Positions 44,608 through 59,400 of a stretch of 64,000 nt of DNA are shown one piece after another. Both the position numbers and the translations under genes were made by a program. Under the pieces are notes generated by a model. It did no database searches. It saw nothing but the letters and a program-made list of their open reading frames with translations, and was not told where the DNA came from. Origin of the DNA: Nelumbo lutea (lineage: Eukaryota > Streptophyta > Magnoliopsida > Proteales > Nelumbonaceae); the NCBI GenBank assembly GCA_022828595.1, contig JAKGHH010000002.1, positions 80,262,383 to 80,326,382 of the forward strand, in the 5' to 3' direction. Position 1 is the first letter of the stretch; every line of letters starts with the position of its first letter.

Positions 44608-47600
44608 TACAATGTCTCGGTGTCTTTGATTGGATTGGTTAATGAATGACAGATTGATCGGCATTGTGCGGTTGTATAGGTTCTACTTTGCATTGGCCAT
44701 GTTTGGATTCGTTTAGGCTCTGTTGTAATGGATTCGGTTTGGACTCGTTTCTATGTTGCAGCTGATAATATGATTATATCCTTTTGTTGTTAATAACCCT
44801 TTGGTTTGAGTGATTATAAGTTGTTTGAATAATGAAACCTCTTTATATGCTTGTTAGAAGACAAGGAGAGTTCGTTTGATATAAGGATGTTTATGTGGCC
44901 ACTAGGGATTAGTTGGAATGTATTTGTATGGGTTTTTGTGGAACTTATAATTTTGAGTGAGTATTGTTACAGTATTGTTGAGTTTCATTTATCTTTGTCT
45001 TGAAGGTAAGTCGGTCTAGATAATATTGGGTTTTCTGGATTGATTTCGGCCATGTTTTGCTTCGATGGTTTTGATGTGGCAATGTGTTGATATCCTTGAT
45101 TGGGCTGACAGTGTGTCATTTTTTTTGTTCTAATTTGTACTATTGGCCATGTTTGGTTTCGTTTGGTCTCTGTTGTGTTGGATTCAATTGAGATTGTTTT
45201 TAAAGATTTTGGGAATCATTATAGTTTATAGGTTGCAGCTGATAATTTGATAACATTGGTTTTGGAGAACCCTTGGCTTTGAGTTATTGTAAATGGTTTA
45301 AATAAGTATGGATTTGAATAATGAAACCAATTTATATTGTTGTTAGAAGACAAGGAGGGTTTGTTGAAAGGAGGAATTTTATGCGGCTAGTGGGGATTAG
45401 TTTGTATATAATTGTATAGCTTTTATTGCCGCTTATAAATTCTGAGTGAGTTGATTTAGTTTATCTTGATAAAATGGGTTGTTTCAAATTATAATAGTAA
45501 GTTTAGATTTGTATTATGCTTCTCTCTTACTGGTTAAAAAAACTATATTAAGTTTTTGCTTTCATTTGTTTAATTTTTTTAACGGAATTGTTTGTATTGA
45601 TCCTAGATTATTCGTTTTAATTTTTTATTTTAATAGCTGTGGTTAATCTTCTAAAGGAGTTGAGTTCATTTTCTACTTTCTCTAAATATGCTAAGTCAGT
45701 CAGTTTAGCGTAGTAATATTCTTGGTTCTTTTTATTTAAAGTGATTATGTGTTGTTTTTGCTTTGATTTGTTTGAGGCTTATATAGGTGGATTTTTCTGA
45801 ATGATCCATGTTTGATGGTTTTATTTTACTTTGAGTAGGCCTAACTTCATTTTTTAAAATAGTTGAGTTGATTTCCTAGTTTATCTAGGCATGCTAGTTT
45901 TGCTTGAATTTGAATAGATGGTTTTGTGTTCCATTAGCTTGGTCGGTGGTTAGGGATTTGATTGGAGTGATTGGATGCTTGGGCTTGGTTTGTTTTGCAT
46001 ATTGTGTAGTTGGTCTACCTAGGATTGGCTAGGCTCGGTTTCATGAGATTTGAAAAAATGCCTTTAATTAAACCGTAGATATATCAGACATGTACCAAAT
46101 TGGTTAACCTTTATTCAGAGGTTTCGTTGAAAGTGAGTATTATAAAGTTATTAGCATTTAGTTACAATTTTGTTGAGTTTGACTTATCCTTGTCTTGATA
46201 GGCAGGTCAGTTTTGATAATCTTGGGTTGTTTGGATTGATTTTTGCTTCGATGGTTTGGATTTGACAATGTCTCGGTGTCTTTGATTGGATTGGTTAATG
46301 AATGACAGATTGGGCTGGCATTGTGTGGTTGTATAGGTTCTACTTGGCATTGGCCATGTTTGGATTCGTTTGGGCTCTGTTGTAATGGATTCGGTTTGGA
46401 CTCGTTTCTATGTTGCAGCCGATAAATTGATAATATCCTTTGGTTGTTAATAACCCTTCAGTTTGAGTGATTATAAGTTGTTTGAATAATTATGGATTTG
46501 AATAAAGAAACCTCTTTATATGCTTGTTAGAAAACAATGAGAGTTCGTTTGATATAAGGACATTAATGCGGCCAGTGGGGATTAGTTTGAATGTATTTGT
46601 ATGGGTTTTTGTGGAACTTATAATTTTGAGTGGGGATTTAGTTTATCAAAATATGGTTCGTTTAATAGGCCTGTTATAATCTTATAAAGGATTTGAGTTT
46701 ATTTTCTACTTTATCTAAATATGCTGGGCTTGTTTAAGTATGTGAGTTTAGAGTAGAAACAAGCTTGGTTCTTGTTGCTTAAAGTGATTAATTTCTTGTA
46801 GTTGCTTTGATTTGCTTTAGGTTATATAGGCTGGCTTGTTTGGATTGATCCAGGTTTATTGGTTTTATTTTACTTCGAATAGGTATAATTCCATCAAGCC
46901 ATGCTAGTTTCGTTTAAATTAGAATAGAGGGTTTAGTGTTCTTTTATGCTCGGCTTATGATTCAGGATTTGACTGCTAGTTGATTGGATGGTTTGGATAG
47001 TTTTGGGAAAGATATGGTGTAGTTGGTTTTATCTTGGTTTGGCCAGACTCAGATTCATGGGATTTGGAAGATTGCCCTAAATTAACATTAGACATATCAG
47101 ACGTGTACCGGATTCGTTAAACTATGTTGGGCTAGATTCATTTGTATCTCTGGGGAGGTTTTGTTGAAATTGAGTACTCTAAAATTATTAGCATCTAGTT
47201 ACAATATTGTTGAGTTTGATTTATCTTTGTCTTGATAGGTAAGTCGGTCTAGATAAACTTGGGTTTTCTGGAATGATTTCAGCTATGTTTTGCTTCGATG
47301 GTTTTGATGTGGCAATGTGTTGATATCTTTGATTGGGCTGACATTGTGTGTTTTTTTTTGTTCTAATTTGTACTACTAGCCATATTTGGTTTCGTTTGGT
47401 CTCTGTTGTGTTGGATTCGATTGAGATTGTTTTTTACGATTTTGGGAATCATTATAGTTTATAGGTTGCAACTGATAATTTGATAACATTGGTTTTCGAG
47501 AACCCTTGGCTTCGAGTTATTGTAAGTGCTTTAAATAATTATGGATTTGAATAATGAAACCGCTTTATATTGTTGTTAGAAGACAAGGAGGGTTTGTTTG

Positions 47601-48409
47601 AAAGGAGGAATTTTATGCGGCTAGTGGGGATTAGTTTGAATCTGCTTGTATGGCTTTTATTGCCGCTTATAAATTCTGAGTGAGTTGATTTAATTTATCT
47701 AGATAAAATGGGTTGTTTCAAGTTAGAATAGTAAGTTTAGATTTGTATTATGCTTCTCTCTTACTGGTTAAAAAAACTGCATAAAGTTTTTGCTTTCATT
47801 TGTTTAATTTGTTTAACAGAATTGTTTGGATTGATCCTAGTTTATTTGTTTTGATTTTTTATTTTAATAGCTATGTTTTTGTCTTCTAAAGGAGTTGAGT
47901 TCATTTTCTACTTTCTCTAAATATGCTAAGTCAGTCAGTTTAGCATAGTAATATTCTTGGTTCTTGTTATTTAAAGTGATTATGCGTTGTTTTTGCTTTG
48001 ATTTGTTTGAGGCTTATATTGGCAGGATTTTTTGGAATGATCCAGGTTTTATGGTTTTATTTTACTTTGACTCGGCCTAACTTCAATTTTTAAAATAGTT
48101 GAGTTGATTTCCTAGTTTATCTAGGCATGCTAGTTTCGGTTGAATTTGAATAGAGAGTTTAGTGTTCTATTTGCTTGGTTGGTGGTAAGGGATTTGATTG
48201 GAGGTTGATTGGATGCTAGGGCTTGGCTTGTTTTGGATATTATGTAGTTGGTCTACCAAGGATTGGCTAGACTCAGTTTAATGAGATTTGATAAAATGCC
48301 TTTAATTAAAACATATCTATATCAGATGTGTACCAAATTGGTTAACCTTTATTGAGAGGTTTCGTTGAAAGTGAGTATTTAAAACTTGTTAGCATTTAGT
48401 TACAATTTT

Positions 48410-48500
48410 GTTGAGTTTGACTTATCCTTGTCTAGATAGGTAGGTCGGTTTGGCCACGTTTGGTTTCGTTTGGGCACTGTTGTAAATGATTCGGTTTGGA
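48410..48500 (+). repeat. Local deletion in an A half-unit
   Basis: After the A anchor near 48410 the sequence jumps from GGTAGGTCGGTTTGG straight to CCACGTTTGGTTTCG. This omits the GACAATGTCTCGG block found in other A units. The spacing to the next B anchor is correspondingly short (about 900 bases). Confidence 0.8.
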
Positions 48501-51500
48501 CTTGTTTCTATGTTGCAGCTGATAAATTGATAATATCCTTCGGTTGTTAATAAACCTTCGGTTTGAGTGATTATAAGTTGTTTGAATAATTATGGATTTG
48601 AATAAGGAAACCTCTTTATATGATTGTTAGAAGACAAGGAGAGTTTGTTTGATATAAGGACATTTATGCGACCAGTGGGAATTTGTTTGAATGTATTTGT
48701 ATAGGTTTTTGTGGAACATAAAACTTTGAGTAGGGATTTCGTTCATCAAATTATGGTTCATTTAATAGGCCTGTTTTAATCTTATAAAGGATTAGAGTTT
48801 ATTTTCTACTTTATCTAAATATGCTGGGCTTGTTTAAGTTTGTGAGTTTAGAGTAGAAACAAGCTTGGTTCTTGTTGCTTAAAGTGATTAATTCTTTCTA
48901 GTTGCTTTGATTTGCTTTAGGTTATATAGGCTGGCTTGTTTGGAATGATCCAGGTTTATTGGTTTTATTTTACTTTGAATAGGTATAATTCCATCAAGCC
49001 ATGCTAGTTTTGTTTAAATTAGAATAGAGGGTTTAGTGTTCTTTTATGTTCGGCTTGTGATTCAGGATTTGACTGCTGGTCGATTGGTTGGTTTGGATAG
49101 TTTTGGAAAAGATATGGTGTAGTTGGTTTTATCTTGGTTTGGCCAGACTCAGATTCATGGGATTTGGAAGATTGCCCAAAATTAACATTAGATATATCAG
49201 ACGTGTACAGGATTTGTTAAACTATGCTGGGTTGGATTCATTTGTATCTCTGGGGAGGTTTCGTTGAAATTGAGTACTCTAAAATTATTAGCATCTAGTT
49301 ACAATATTGTTGAGTTTGATTTATCTTTGTCTTGATAGGCAAGTCCTTGGGTTTTCTGGATTGATTTCAGCTATGTTTTGCTTCGATGGTTTTGAAATGG
49401 CAATGTGTTGATATCTTTGATTGGGCTGACATTGTGTCTTTTTTTTTTGTTCTAATTTGTACTACTGGCCATGTTTGGTTTCGTTTGGTTTCTGTTGTGT
49501 TGGATTCGATTGGGATTGTTTTTTACGATTTTGGGAATCATTATAGTTTATAGGTTGCAACTGATAATTTGATAACATTGGTTTTGGAGAACCCTTGGCT
49601 TCGAGTTATTGTAAGTGCTTTAAATAATTATGGATTTGAATAATGAAACCGCTTTATATTGTTGTTAGAAGACAAGGAGGGTTTGTTTGAAAGGAGGAAT
49701 TGTATGCGGCTAGTGGGGATTAGTTTGAATCTGCTTGTATGGCTTTTATTGCCCCCTATAAATTCAGAGTGAGTTGATTTAGTTTATCTAGATAAAATGG
49801 TTTGTTTTAAGTTAGAATAGTAAGTTTAGATTTGTATTATGCTTCTCTCTTACTGGTTAAAAATACTGTATAAAGTTTTTGCTTTCATTTGTTTAATTTG
49901 TTTAACGGAATTGTTTGGATTGATCCTAGTTTATTTGTTTTTATTTTTTATTTTAATAGATATGTTTTAATCTTCTAAAGGAGTTGAGTTCATTTTCTAC
50001 TTTCTCTAAAATTGCTAATTCAGTCAGTTTAGCGTAGTAATATTCTTGGTTCCTTTTTTTGAAGTCATTATGTGTTGTTTTTGCTTTGATTTGTTTGAGG
50101 CTTATATAGGTAGGATTATTCGGAATGATCCAGGTTTGATTGTTTTATTTTACTTTGAATAGGCCTAACTTCATTTTTTAAAATAGTTGAGTTGATTTCC
50201 TAGTTTATCTAGGCATGCTAGTTTTGCTTGAATTGGAATAGATGGTTTTGTGTTCCATTAGCTTGGTCGCTGGTTGGGGATTTGATTGGAGTGATTGGAT
50301 GCTTGGGCTTGGTTTGTTTTGGATATTGTGTAGTTGGTCTACCTAGGATTGGCTAGGCTCAGTTTCATGAGATTTGAGAAAATGCCTTTAATTAAACCGT
50401 AGCTATATCAGACAAGTACCAAATTGGTTATCCTTTATTCAAAGGTTTCGTTGAAAGTGAGTATTATAAAGTTGTTAGCATTTAGTTACAATTTTGTTGA
50501 GTTTGACTTATCCTTGTCTTGATAGCCAAGTCAGTTTCGATAATTTTCGGTTGTTTGGATTGATTTTTGCTTCGATGGTTTGGATTTGACAATGTCTCGG
50601 TGTCTTTGATTGGATTGGTTAATGAATGACAGATTGGGCTAGCATTGTGTGGTTGTATAGGTTCTACTTGGCATTGGCCATGTTTGGATTCGTTTGGGCT
50701 CTGTTGTAATGGATTCGGTTTGGACTCGTTTCTATGTTGCAGCCGATAAATTGATAATATCCTTTGGTTGTTAATAACCCTTCGGTTTGAGTGATTATAA
50801 GTTGTTTGAGTAATTATGGATTTGAATAGGAGAGTTCGTTTGATATAAGGACATTAATGCGGCCAGTGGGGATTATTTTGAATGTATTTGTATGGGTTTT
50901 TGTGGAACTTATAATTTTGAGTGGGGATTTAGTTTAACAAAATATGGTTTGTTTAATAGGCCTGTTTTAATTTTATAAAGGATTTGAGTTTATTTTCTAT
51001 TTTATCTAAATATGCTGGGCTTGTTTAAGTTTGTGAGTTTAGAGTAGAAATAAGCTTTGTTCTTGTTGGTTAAAGTGATTAATTTCTTGCATTTGCTTTG
51101 ATTTGCTTTCGGTTATTTAGGCTGGATTGTTTGGAATGATCCAGGTTTATTGGTTTTATTTTACTTTGAATAGGTATAATTCCATCAAGCCATTCTAGTT
51201 TCATTTAAATTAGAATAGAGGGTTTAGTGTTCTTTTATGCTCAGCCTGTGATTCAGGATTTGACTGCTGGTCGATTGGATGGTTTGGATAGTTTTGGATA
51301 TGGTGTAGTTGGTTCTATCTTGGTTTGCTAGACTCAGATTCATGGGATTTGGAAATTTGTCCTAAATTAACCGTAGATATATTAGACGTGTACCGGATTC
51401 ATTACACTATGCTGGGTTGGATTCATTTGTATCTCTGGGGATGTTTTGTTGAAAGTGAGTACTCTAAAATTATTAGCATCTAGTTATAGTATTGTTGAGT

Positions 51501-54234
51501 TTGATTTATCTTTGTCTTGATATGTAAGTCGGTCAAGATAATCTTGTGTTTTCTGGAATGATTTCAGCTATGTTTTGCTTTGATGGTTTTGATGTTGCAA
51601 TGTGTTGATATCCTTGATTGGGCAGACAGTGTCTCATTTTTTTTGTTCTAATTTGTACTACTGGCCATGTTTGGTTTCGTTTGGTCTTTGTTGTGTTGTA
51701 TTCGATTGGGATTGTTCTTTATAGATTTTGGGAATCATTATATCTTATAGGTTGCAGCTGATAATTTGATAACATTAGTTTTGGAGAACCCTTGGCTTTG
51801 AGTTATTGTAAGTTGTTTAAATAATTATGGATTTGAATATTGAAACCGCTTTATATTGTTGTTAGAAGACAAGTAGGGTTTGTTTGAAAGGAGGAATTTT
51901 ATGCGGCTAGTGGGGATTAGTTTGAATTTGCTTGTATGGCCTTTATTGCCACTTACAAATTCTGAGTGAGTTGACTTAGTTTATCTTGATAAAATGGGTT
52001 GATTCATGTTAGAATAGTAAGTTTAGATTTGTATCTATCCTAATGGTTGAAAGAACTGTATAAAGTTTTTGGTTTCATTTGTTTATTTTGTTTAACGGAA
52101 TTATTTGGATTGATCCTAGTTTATTTGTTTTTATTTTTTATTTTAATAGATATGTTTTAATCTTCTAAAGGAGTTGAGTTCATTTTCTAATTTTTCTAAA
52201 TATGCTAAGTCAGTCAGTTTTGCGTAGTAATATTCTTGGTTCTTGTTATTTAAAGTTATTATGTGTTGTTTTTGCTTTGATTTGTTTGGGGCTTATAGGT
52301 AAGATTTTTCGGAATGATCTAGGTTTGATAGTTTTATTTTACTTTGAGTAGGCCTTAACTTCATTTTTAAAAATTGTTGAGTTGATTTCCTAGTTTATTT
52401 AGGCATGCTAGTTTCGCTTAAATTTGAATAGAGGGTTTAGTGTTCTTTTAGCTTGGTCGGTGGTTAGGGATACGATTGGAGGTTGATTGGATGCTCGGGC
52501 TTGGTTTGTTTTGGATATTATGTAATTTGTCTACCTAGAATTGGCTAGATTCAGTTTCATGGGATTTGAATAAATGCCTTTAATTAAATCCTATCTATAT
52601 CAAACATGTACCAGATTGGTTAACCTTTAATGAGAGGTTTCGTTGAAAATGAGTATTATAAAGCTGTTGGCATTTAGTTACAGTTTTGTTGAGTTTGACT
52701 TATCCTTGTCTTGATAGGTAGGTCGGTTTGGAAAATCTTGGGTTGTTTGGATTGATTTTTGCTTCGATGGTTTTGAGATGACAATATCTCGGTGTCTTTG
52801 ATTGGACTGGTTAATGAATGACAGATTGGGCCGGCATTGTGTGGTTGTATAGGTTCTACTTTGCATTGGCCATGTTTGGATTCGTTTGGGCTCTGTTGTA
52901 ATGGTTTCAGTTTGAACTCGTTTCTATGTTGCAGCTGATAAATTGACAATATTCTTTGGTTGTTAATAACCCTTCGGTTTAAGTGGTTATAAGTTGTTTG
53001 AATAATTATGAATTTGAATAATGAAACCTCTTTATATGCTTGTTAGAAAACAAGGAGAGTTCATTTGATACAAGGACGTTTTTGCTGCTGGTGGGGATTT
53101 GTTTGAATGTATTTGTATGGGTTTTTGTGGAACTTATAATTTTGAGTGAGAGGATTTAGTTTACCAAAATATGGTTTGTTTAATAGGTCTGTTTTAATCT
53201 TATAAAGGATTTGAGTTTATTTTCAACTTTTTCTAAATATGTTGGGCTTGTGAGTTTAGAGTAGAAATAAGCTTGGTTTTTGTTGGTTAAAGTGATTAAT
53301 TCCTTCTATTTGCTTTGATTTGTTTTAGGTTATATAGGCATGATTGTTTGGAATGGTCCAGGTTTATTGGTTTTATTTTACTCTGAATAGGTATAATTCC
53401 ATCTTTTGAAGGAGTTGAGTTGATTTCCTAATTCATCAAGCCATCTTAGTTTCGTTAAAATTAGAATAAAGGGTTTAGTGTTTTTTAATGCTCGGCTTGT
53501 GATTCAGGATTTGATTGGTGGTCGATTGGAATGTTTGGATAGTTTTGGATATGGTGTAGTTGGTTCTATCTAGGTTTGGCTAGACTCAGTTTCAAGGGAT
53601 TTGGAAGATTGCCCTAAATTAACCGTAGATATATCAGGTGTGTACCATATTCGTCAAGCTATGCTGGGTTGAATTCATTTGTATCTCTGGGGAGGTTTCA
53701 TTTAAAGTGAGTACTCTAAAATTATTAGCATCTTGTTATAGTATTGTTGAGTTTCATTTATTGTCTTGATAGGTTAGTCGGTCAAGATATTCTTGGGTTT
53801 TCTGGAATGATTTCAGTTATATTTTGCTTTTATGGTTTTGATGTGGTAATATGTTGATATCCTTGATTGGGATGGGTGTGTCATTTTTTTTGTTCTAATT
53901 TGTACTATTGGCAATGTTTGGTTTCGTTTGTCCCTGTTGTGTTGGATTCGATTGGGATTGTTTTTTAAGATATTGGGAATCATTATAGTTTATAGTTTGC
54001 ATCTGATAATTTGATAACATTGGTTTTGGAGAACCCTTGGCTTTGAGTTATTGTAAGTGGTTTAAGTAATTAGGGATTTGAATAATGAAACCGCTTGATA
54101 TTGTTGTTAGAATACAAGGAGTGTTTGTTTGAAAGAGGAATTTTATGCGTCTAGTGGGGATTAGTTTGAATCTGCCTTGATGGCTTTTATTGCCGCTTAT
54201 AAATTCTGAGTGAGTTGATTTAGTTTATCTTGAT

Positions 54235-54300
54235 AAAATGAGTTTATTTTAATATAGTTGAGTTGATTTCCTAATTTATCTAGGCATGCTAGTTTTGTTT
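54235..54300 (+). repeat. Local deletion in a B half-unit
   Basis: Following TTTATCTTGATAAAATGAG the copy jumps to TTTATTTTAATATAGTTGAG. This loses the stretch between the AAATGGG block and the AATAGTTGAGTTGATTTCC block of other B units. It explains the short 823-base B to A spacing. Confidence 0.75.
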
Positions 54301-56214
54301 GAATTTGAATAAAGGGTTTAGTGTTCTATTAATTTGGACGGTGCTTAGGGATTTGATTGGAGGTTGATTGGATGCTTGGGCTTGGATTGTTTTGGATATT
54401 GTGTAGTTGGTCTACTTAGGATTAGCTAGACTCAGTTTCATGGGATTTGAAAAAATGCCTTCAATTAAACCCTAGATACATCAAATGTATACCTGATTGG
54501 TTAACCTTTAATGAGAAGTTTCGTTGAATGTGAGTATTATAAAGTTGTTCGCATTTAGTTACAGTTTTGTTGAATTTGACTAATCCTTGTCATGATAGGC
54601 AGGTCGGTTTGGATAATCTTGGGTTGTTTGGATTGATTTTTGCTTTGATGGTTTTGATTTGACAATGTCTCGGTGTCTTTGATTGGATTGGTTAATGAAT
54701 GACAGATTGGGTTGATTGGATTGGTTACTGAACGACAGATTGGGCCGGCATTGTGTGGTTGTATAGGTTCTACTTTGCATTGACCAAGTTTGGATTCGTT
54801 TAGGCTCTATTGTAATGGATTCGGTTTGGACTCGTTTCTATGTTGTAGCTGATAATTTGATAATATCATTTGGTTGTTAATAACCCTTCGGTTTGAGTGA
54901 TTATAGTTTGTTCGAATAATTATGGATTTGAATAATGAAACCTCTTTATATGCTTGTTAGAAGACAAGGAGAGTTCGTTTGATATAAGGACGTTTATGCG
55001 GCCAGTGGGGATTAGTTTGAATGTAATTGTATGGGTTTTTGTGGAACTTATAATTTTGAGTGAATGGATTTAGTTTATCAAAATATGGTTCATTTAATAG
55101 GTATGTTTTAATCTTATAAAGGATTTGAGTTTATTTTCTACTTTATTTAAATATGTTGGGCTTGTTTAAGTTTGTGAGTTTAGAGTAGAAATATGCTTGG
55201 TTCTTGTTGGTTAAAGTGATTAATTTTTCGTATTTGCTTTGATTTGTTTTAGGTTATATAGGTAGGATTGTTTGGAATGATACAGGTTTATTGGTTTTAT
55301 TTTACATTGAATAGGTATAATTCCATCTTTTGAAGGAGTTGAGTTGATTTCCTAGTTCATCAAGCCATGCTAGTTTCGTTAAAATTAGAATAAAGGGTTT
55401 AGCGTTCTTTTATGCACGGCTTGTGATTCAGGATTTGATTGGTTGTCAATTGGATTGTTTGGATAGTTTTGGATATGGTGTAGTTGGTTTATCTTGGTTT
55501 GGCTAGACTCACTTTCATGGGATTTGGAAGATTGCCCTAAATTAACCGTAGATATATCAAACGTGTACCGGATTCGTCAAGCTATGCTGGGTTGGATTCA
55601 TTTGTATCTCTAGGGAGGTTTCGTTGAAAGTAAGTACTCTAAAATTATTAGCATTTAGTAACAGTATTGTTGAGTTTGATTTATCTTTGTCTTGATAGGT
55701 AAGTCGGTTTAAATAATCTTGGGTTTTTTGGAATGATTTCAGCTATGTTTTGCTTCGATGGTTTTGATGTGGCAATTTGGTTTTGTTTGGTCTCTGTTGT
55801 GTTGGATTCGATTGGGATTGTTCTTTTAAGATTTTGGGAATCATTATAGTTTATAGGTTGCAACTGATAATTTGATAACATTGGTTTTGGAGAACCCTTG
55901 GCTTTGAGTTATTGTAAGTGGTTTAAATAACTATGGATTAGAATAATGAAACCACTTTATATTGTTGTTAGAAGACAAGGAGGGTTTGTTTGAAAGGAGG
56001 AATTTTATGCGGCTAGTGGGATTTGTTTGAATCTGCCTTAATGGCTTTTATTGCCGCTTATAAATTCTAAGTGAGTTGATTTAGTTTATCTTGATAAAAT
56101 GGGATGTTTCAAGTTAGAATACTAAGTTTAGATTTGTAATATGCTTCTCTTTTACTGGTTGAAAGAACAGTATAAAGTTTTTGCTTTCATTTGTTTAATT
56201 TGTTTAACAAAATT

Positions 56215-56400
56215 GTTTGGATTTAGTTTATCTTGATAAAATGGGTTGTTTCATTTGTTTAATTCTCTCTTACTAGATCAGTTCATTGTCTACTTTCTCT
56301 AAATATGCTAAGTCAATCAGTTTAGCGTAGTAATATGCTTGGTTCTTGTTATTTAATGTGATTAGCGTAGTAATATGCTTCCTAGTTTATCTAGGCATGC
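56215..56400 (+). repeat. Rearranged patch within the GT-rich array
   Basis: TTTAGTTTATCTTGATAAAA and GTAGTAATATGCTT each appear twice within a short distance (about 56223 and earlier at 56080; 56327 and 56365). The patch combines small duplications with loss of normally intervening sequence. Confidence 0.65.
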
Positions 56401-59400
56401 TAGTTTCTTTTGAATTTGAAAAGAGGTTTTAGTGTTCTCTTAGCTAGGTCGGTGTTGAGGGATTTGATTGGAGGTTGATGGGATGCAAGGGCTTGGTTTG
56501 TTTTGGATATTGTGTAGTTGGTCTGCCTAGGATTGGCTAGACTCAGTTTCATGAGATTTGAAAAAATGCCTTTTTTTAAATCGTAGTTATATCAGACGTG
56601 TACCAGATTGGTTAACCTTTATTGGGAGGTTTCGTTGAAAGTGAGTATTATAAAGTTGTTAGCATTTAGTTACAATTTTGTTGAGTTTGACTTATCCTTG
56701 TCTTGATAGGTAGGTCGGCTTGGATAATCTTGGGTTGTTTGGATTGATTTTTGCTTTGATGGTTTGCATTTGACAATGTCTCAGTGTCTATAATTGGATT
56801 GGTTAATGAATGACATATTGGGACAACATTGTGTGGTTGTATAGGTTGTACTTTGCATTGGCCATGTTTGGATTCGTTTGGGCTCTGTTGTAATGGATTC
56901 GTTTTGGACTCGTTTCAATGCTGCAGCTGATAAATTGAGAATATCCTTTGGAAGTTAATAACCCATCGGTTTGAGTGATTATAAGTTGTTTGAATAATTA
57001 TGGATTTGAATAAAGAAACCTCTTTATATGCTTGTTAGAAGACAAGGAGAGTTCGTTTGATATAAGGACATTTCTGCGGCCAGTGGGGATTAGTTTGAAT
57101 GTATTTGTATGGGTTTTTGTGGAACTTATAATTTTTAGTGGGGATTTAGTTTATCAAATTATGGTTCGTTTAATTGGCCTGGTTTCATCTTATAAAGGAT
57201 TTGAGTTTATTTTCTACTTTATCTAAATACGTTGGGCTTGTTTAAGTTTGTAAGTTTAGAGTAGAAATAAGCTTGGTTTTTGTTGGTTAAAGTGATTAAT
57301 TTCTTGTATTTGATTTGATTTGTTTTAGGTTATATTGGCAGGATTGTTTGGAATGTTCCCAGTTTGTTGGTTTTATTTTTACTTTGAATAGGTATAATTC
57401 CATCTTTTGAAGGAGTTGAGTTGATTTCTTAGTTTATCAAGCCATGCTAGTTTCGTTTAAATTAGAATAGAGGGTTTAGCATTTTTTTATGCTCGGCTTG
57501 TGATTCAGGATTTGACTGCTGGTCGATTGGATGGTTTGGATAGTTTTGGATATGGTGTAGTTGGTTCAATCTTGGTTTGCCTAGACTCAGTTTCATGGGA
57601 TTCGGAAGATTGCCCTAAATTAACCGTAGATATATCAAATGTGTACCAGATTCGTTAAACTATACTGGGTTGGATTCATTTGTATCTCTAGGGAGGTTTC
57701 ATTGAAAGTGAGTACTCTAAAATTATTAGCATCTAGTTACAGTATTGTTGAGTTTGATTTATCTTGATCTTGATAGGTAAGTCGGTCTAGATAATCTTGG
57801 GTTTTCTGGAATGATTTCAGCTATGCTTTGCTTCGATGGTTTTGATGTGGCAATGTGTTGATATCCTTGATTGGGCTGACAGTGTCTCATTTTTTTTGTT
57901 CTAATTTGTACTACTGGCCATGTTTGGTTTCATTTGGTCTTTGTTGTGTTGGATTCGATTGGGATTGTTTTTTACGATTTTGGGAATCATTATATTTTAT
58001 AGGTTGCAGCTGGTAATTTTATAACATTGGTTATGGAGAACCCTAGGCTTTGAGTTATTGTAAGTGGTTTAAATATTTATAGATTTGAATAATGAAACCA
58101 CTTTATATTGTTGTTTGAAGACAAAAGGGATTGTCTGAAAGGAGGAATTTTATGCGGCTAGTGGGGATTAGTTTGAATATGCTTTTATGGTTTTTATTGC
58201 CGCTTATAAATTCTGAGTGAGTTGATTTAGTTTATCTTGATAAAATGGGTTGTTTCAAGTTAGAATAGTATGTTTGGATTTGTAATATGCTGCTCTCTTA
58301 CTGGTTGAAAGAACTGTATAAAGTTTTTGCTTTCATTTGTTTATTTTGTTTAACGGAATTGTTTGGATTGATCCTAGTTTATTTGTTTTTATTTTTTTTT
58401 AATAGATATGTTTTAATCTGGAGTTGAGTTCATTTTCTACTTTCTCTAAATAAGCTAAGTCAGTCAGTTTAGCATAGTAATATGCTTGGTTCTTGTTATT
58501 TAAAGTGATTATGTGTTGTTTTTGTTTTGATTTGTTTGAGGTTTATATAGGTAGGATTTTTCGTAATGATCCAGGTTTGATGGTTTTATTTTACTTTGAG
58601 TAGGCCTAACTTCATTTTTTAATATAGTTGAGTAGATTTCCTAGTTTATCTAGGCATGCTAGTTTCATTTGAATTTAAATAGAGGGTTTAGTGTTCTATT
58701 AGCTTGGTCGGTGGTTAGGGATTTGATTGGAGGTTGATTGGATGCTAGGGCTTGGTTTGTTTTGGATATTGTGTAGTTGGTCTACCGAGGATTGGCTAGA
58801 CTCAGTTTCATGGGATTTGAAAAAATCCCTTTAATTAAACCCTAGCTATATCAGACGTGTACCAGATTGGTTAACCTTTATTGAGAGGTTTCGTTGAAAG
58901 TGAGTTTTATAAAGTTGTTCGCATTTAGTTACAGTTTTGTTGAGTTTGACTTATCCTTGTCATGATAGGTAGGTCGGTTTGGATAATTTTGGGTTGTTTG
59001 GATTGATTTTTGTTTCGTCAATTTTGATTTGACAATGTCTCGATGTCTTTGATTGGATTGGTTAATGAATGACAGATTGGGCTGGCATTGACTGGTTGTA
59101 TGGGTTCTACTTTGCAATGGCCATGTTTGGATTCATTTGGGCTCTGTTGTAATGGATTCGGTTTGGACTCATTTTATGTTCAAGCTGATAAATTGATAAT
59201 ATCCTTTGGTTGTTAATAACCCTTCGGTTTGAGTGATTATAAGTTGTTTGAATAATTATGGATTTAAATAATGAAACCTCTTTATATGCTCCTTAGAAGA
59301 CAAGGAAGTTCGTTCGATATGAGGACGTTTACGTGGCCAGTGGGTACTAGTTTGAATGTATTTGTTTGGGTTTTTGTGGAACTTATAATTTTGAGTGAGT

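Noticed and set aside
52674..59117. Recurrent minus-strand ORF of about 62-66 aa in the GT-rich array (52678-52866, 54580-54780, 58929-59117)
   Set aside because: It follows from the repeat itself, has low-complexity Q/S/T/N composition, is broken in the other A units, and resembles no protein family known to me.
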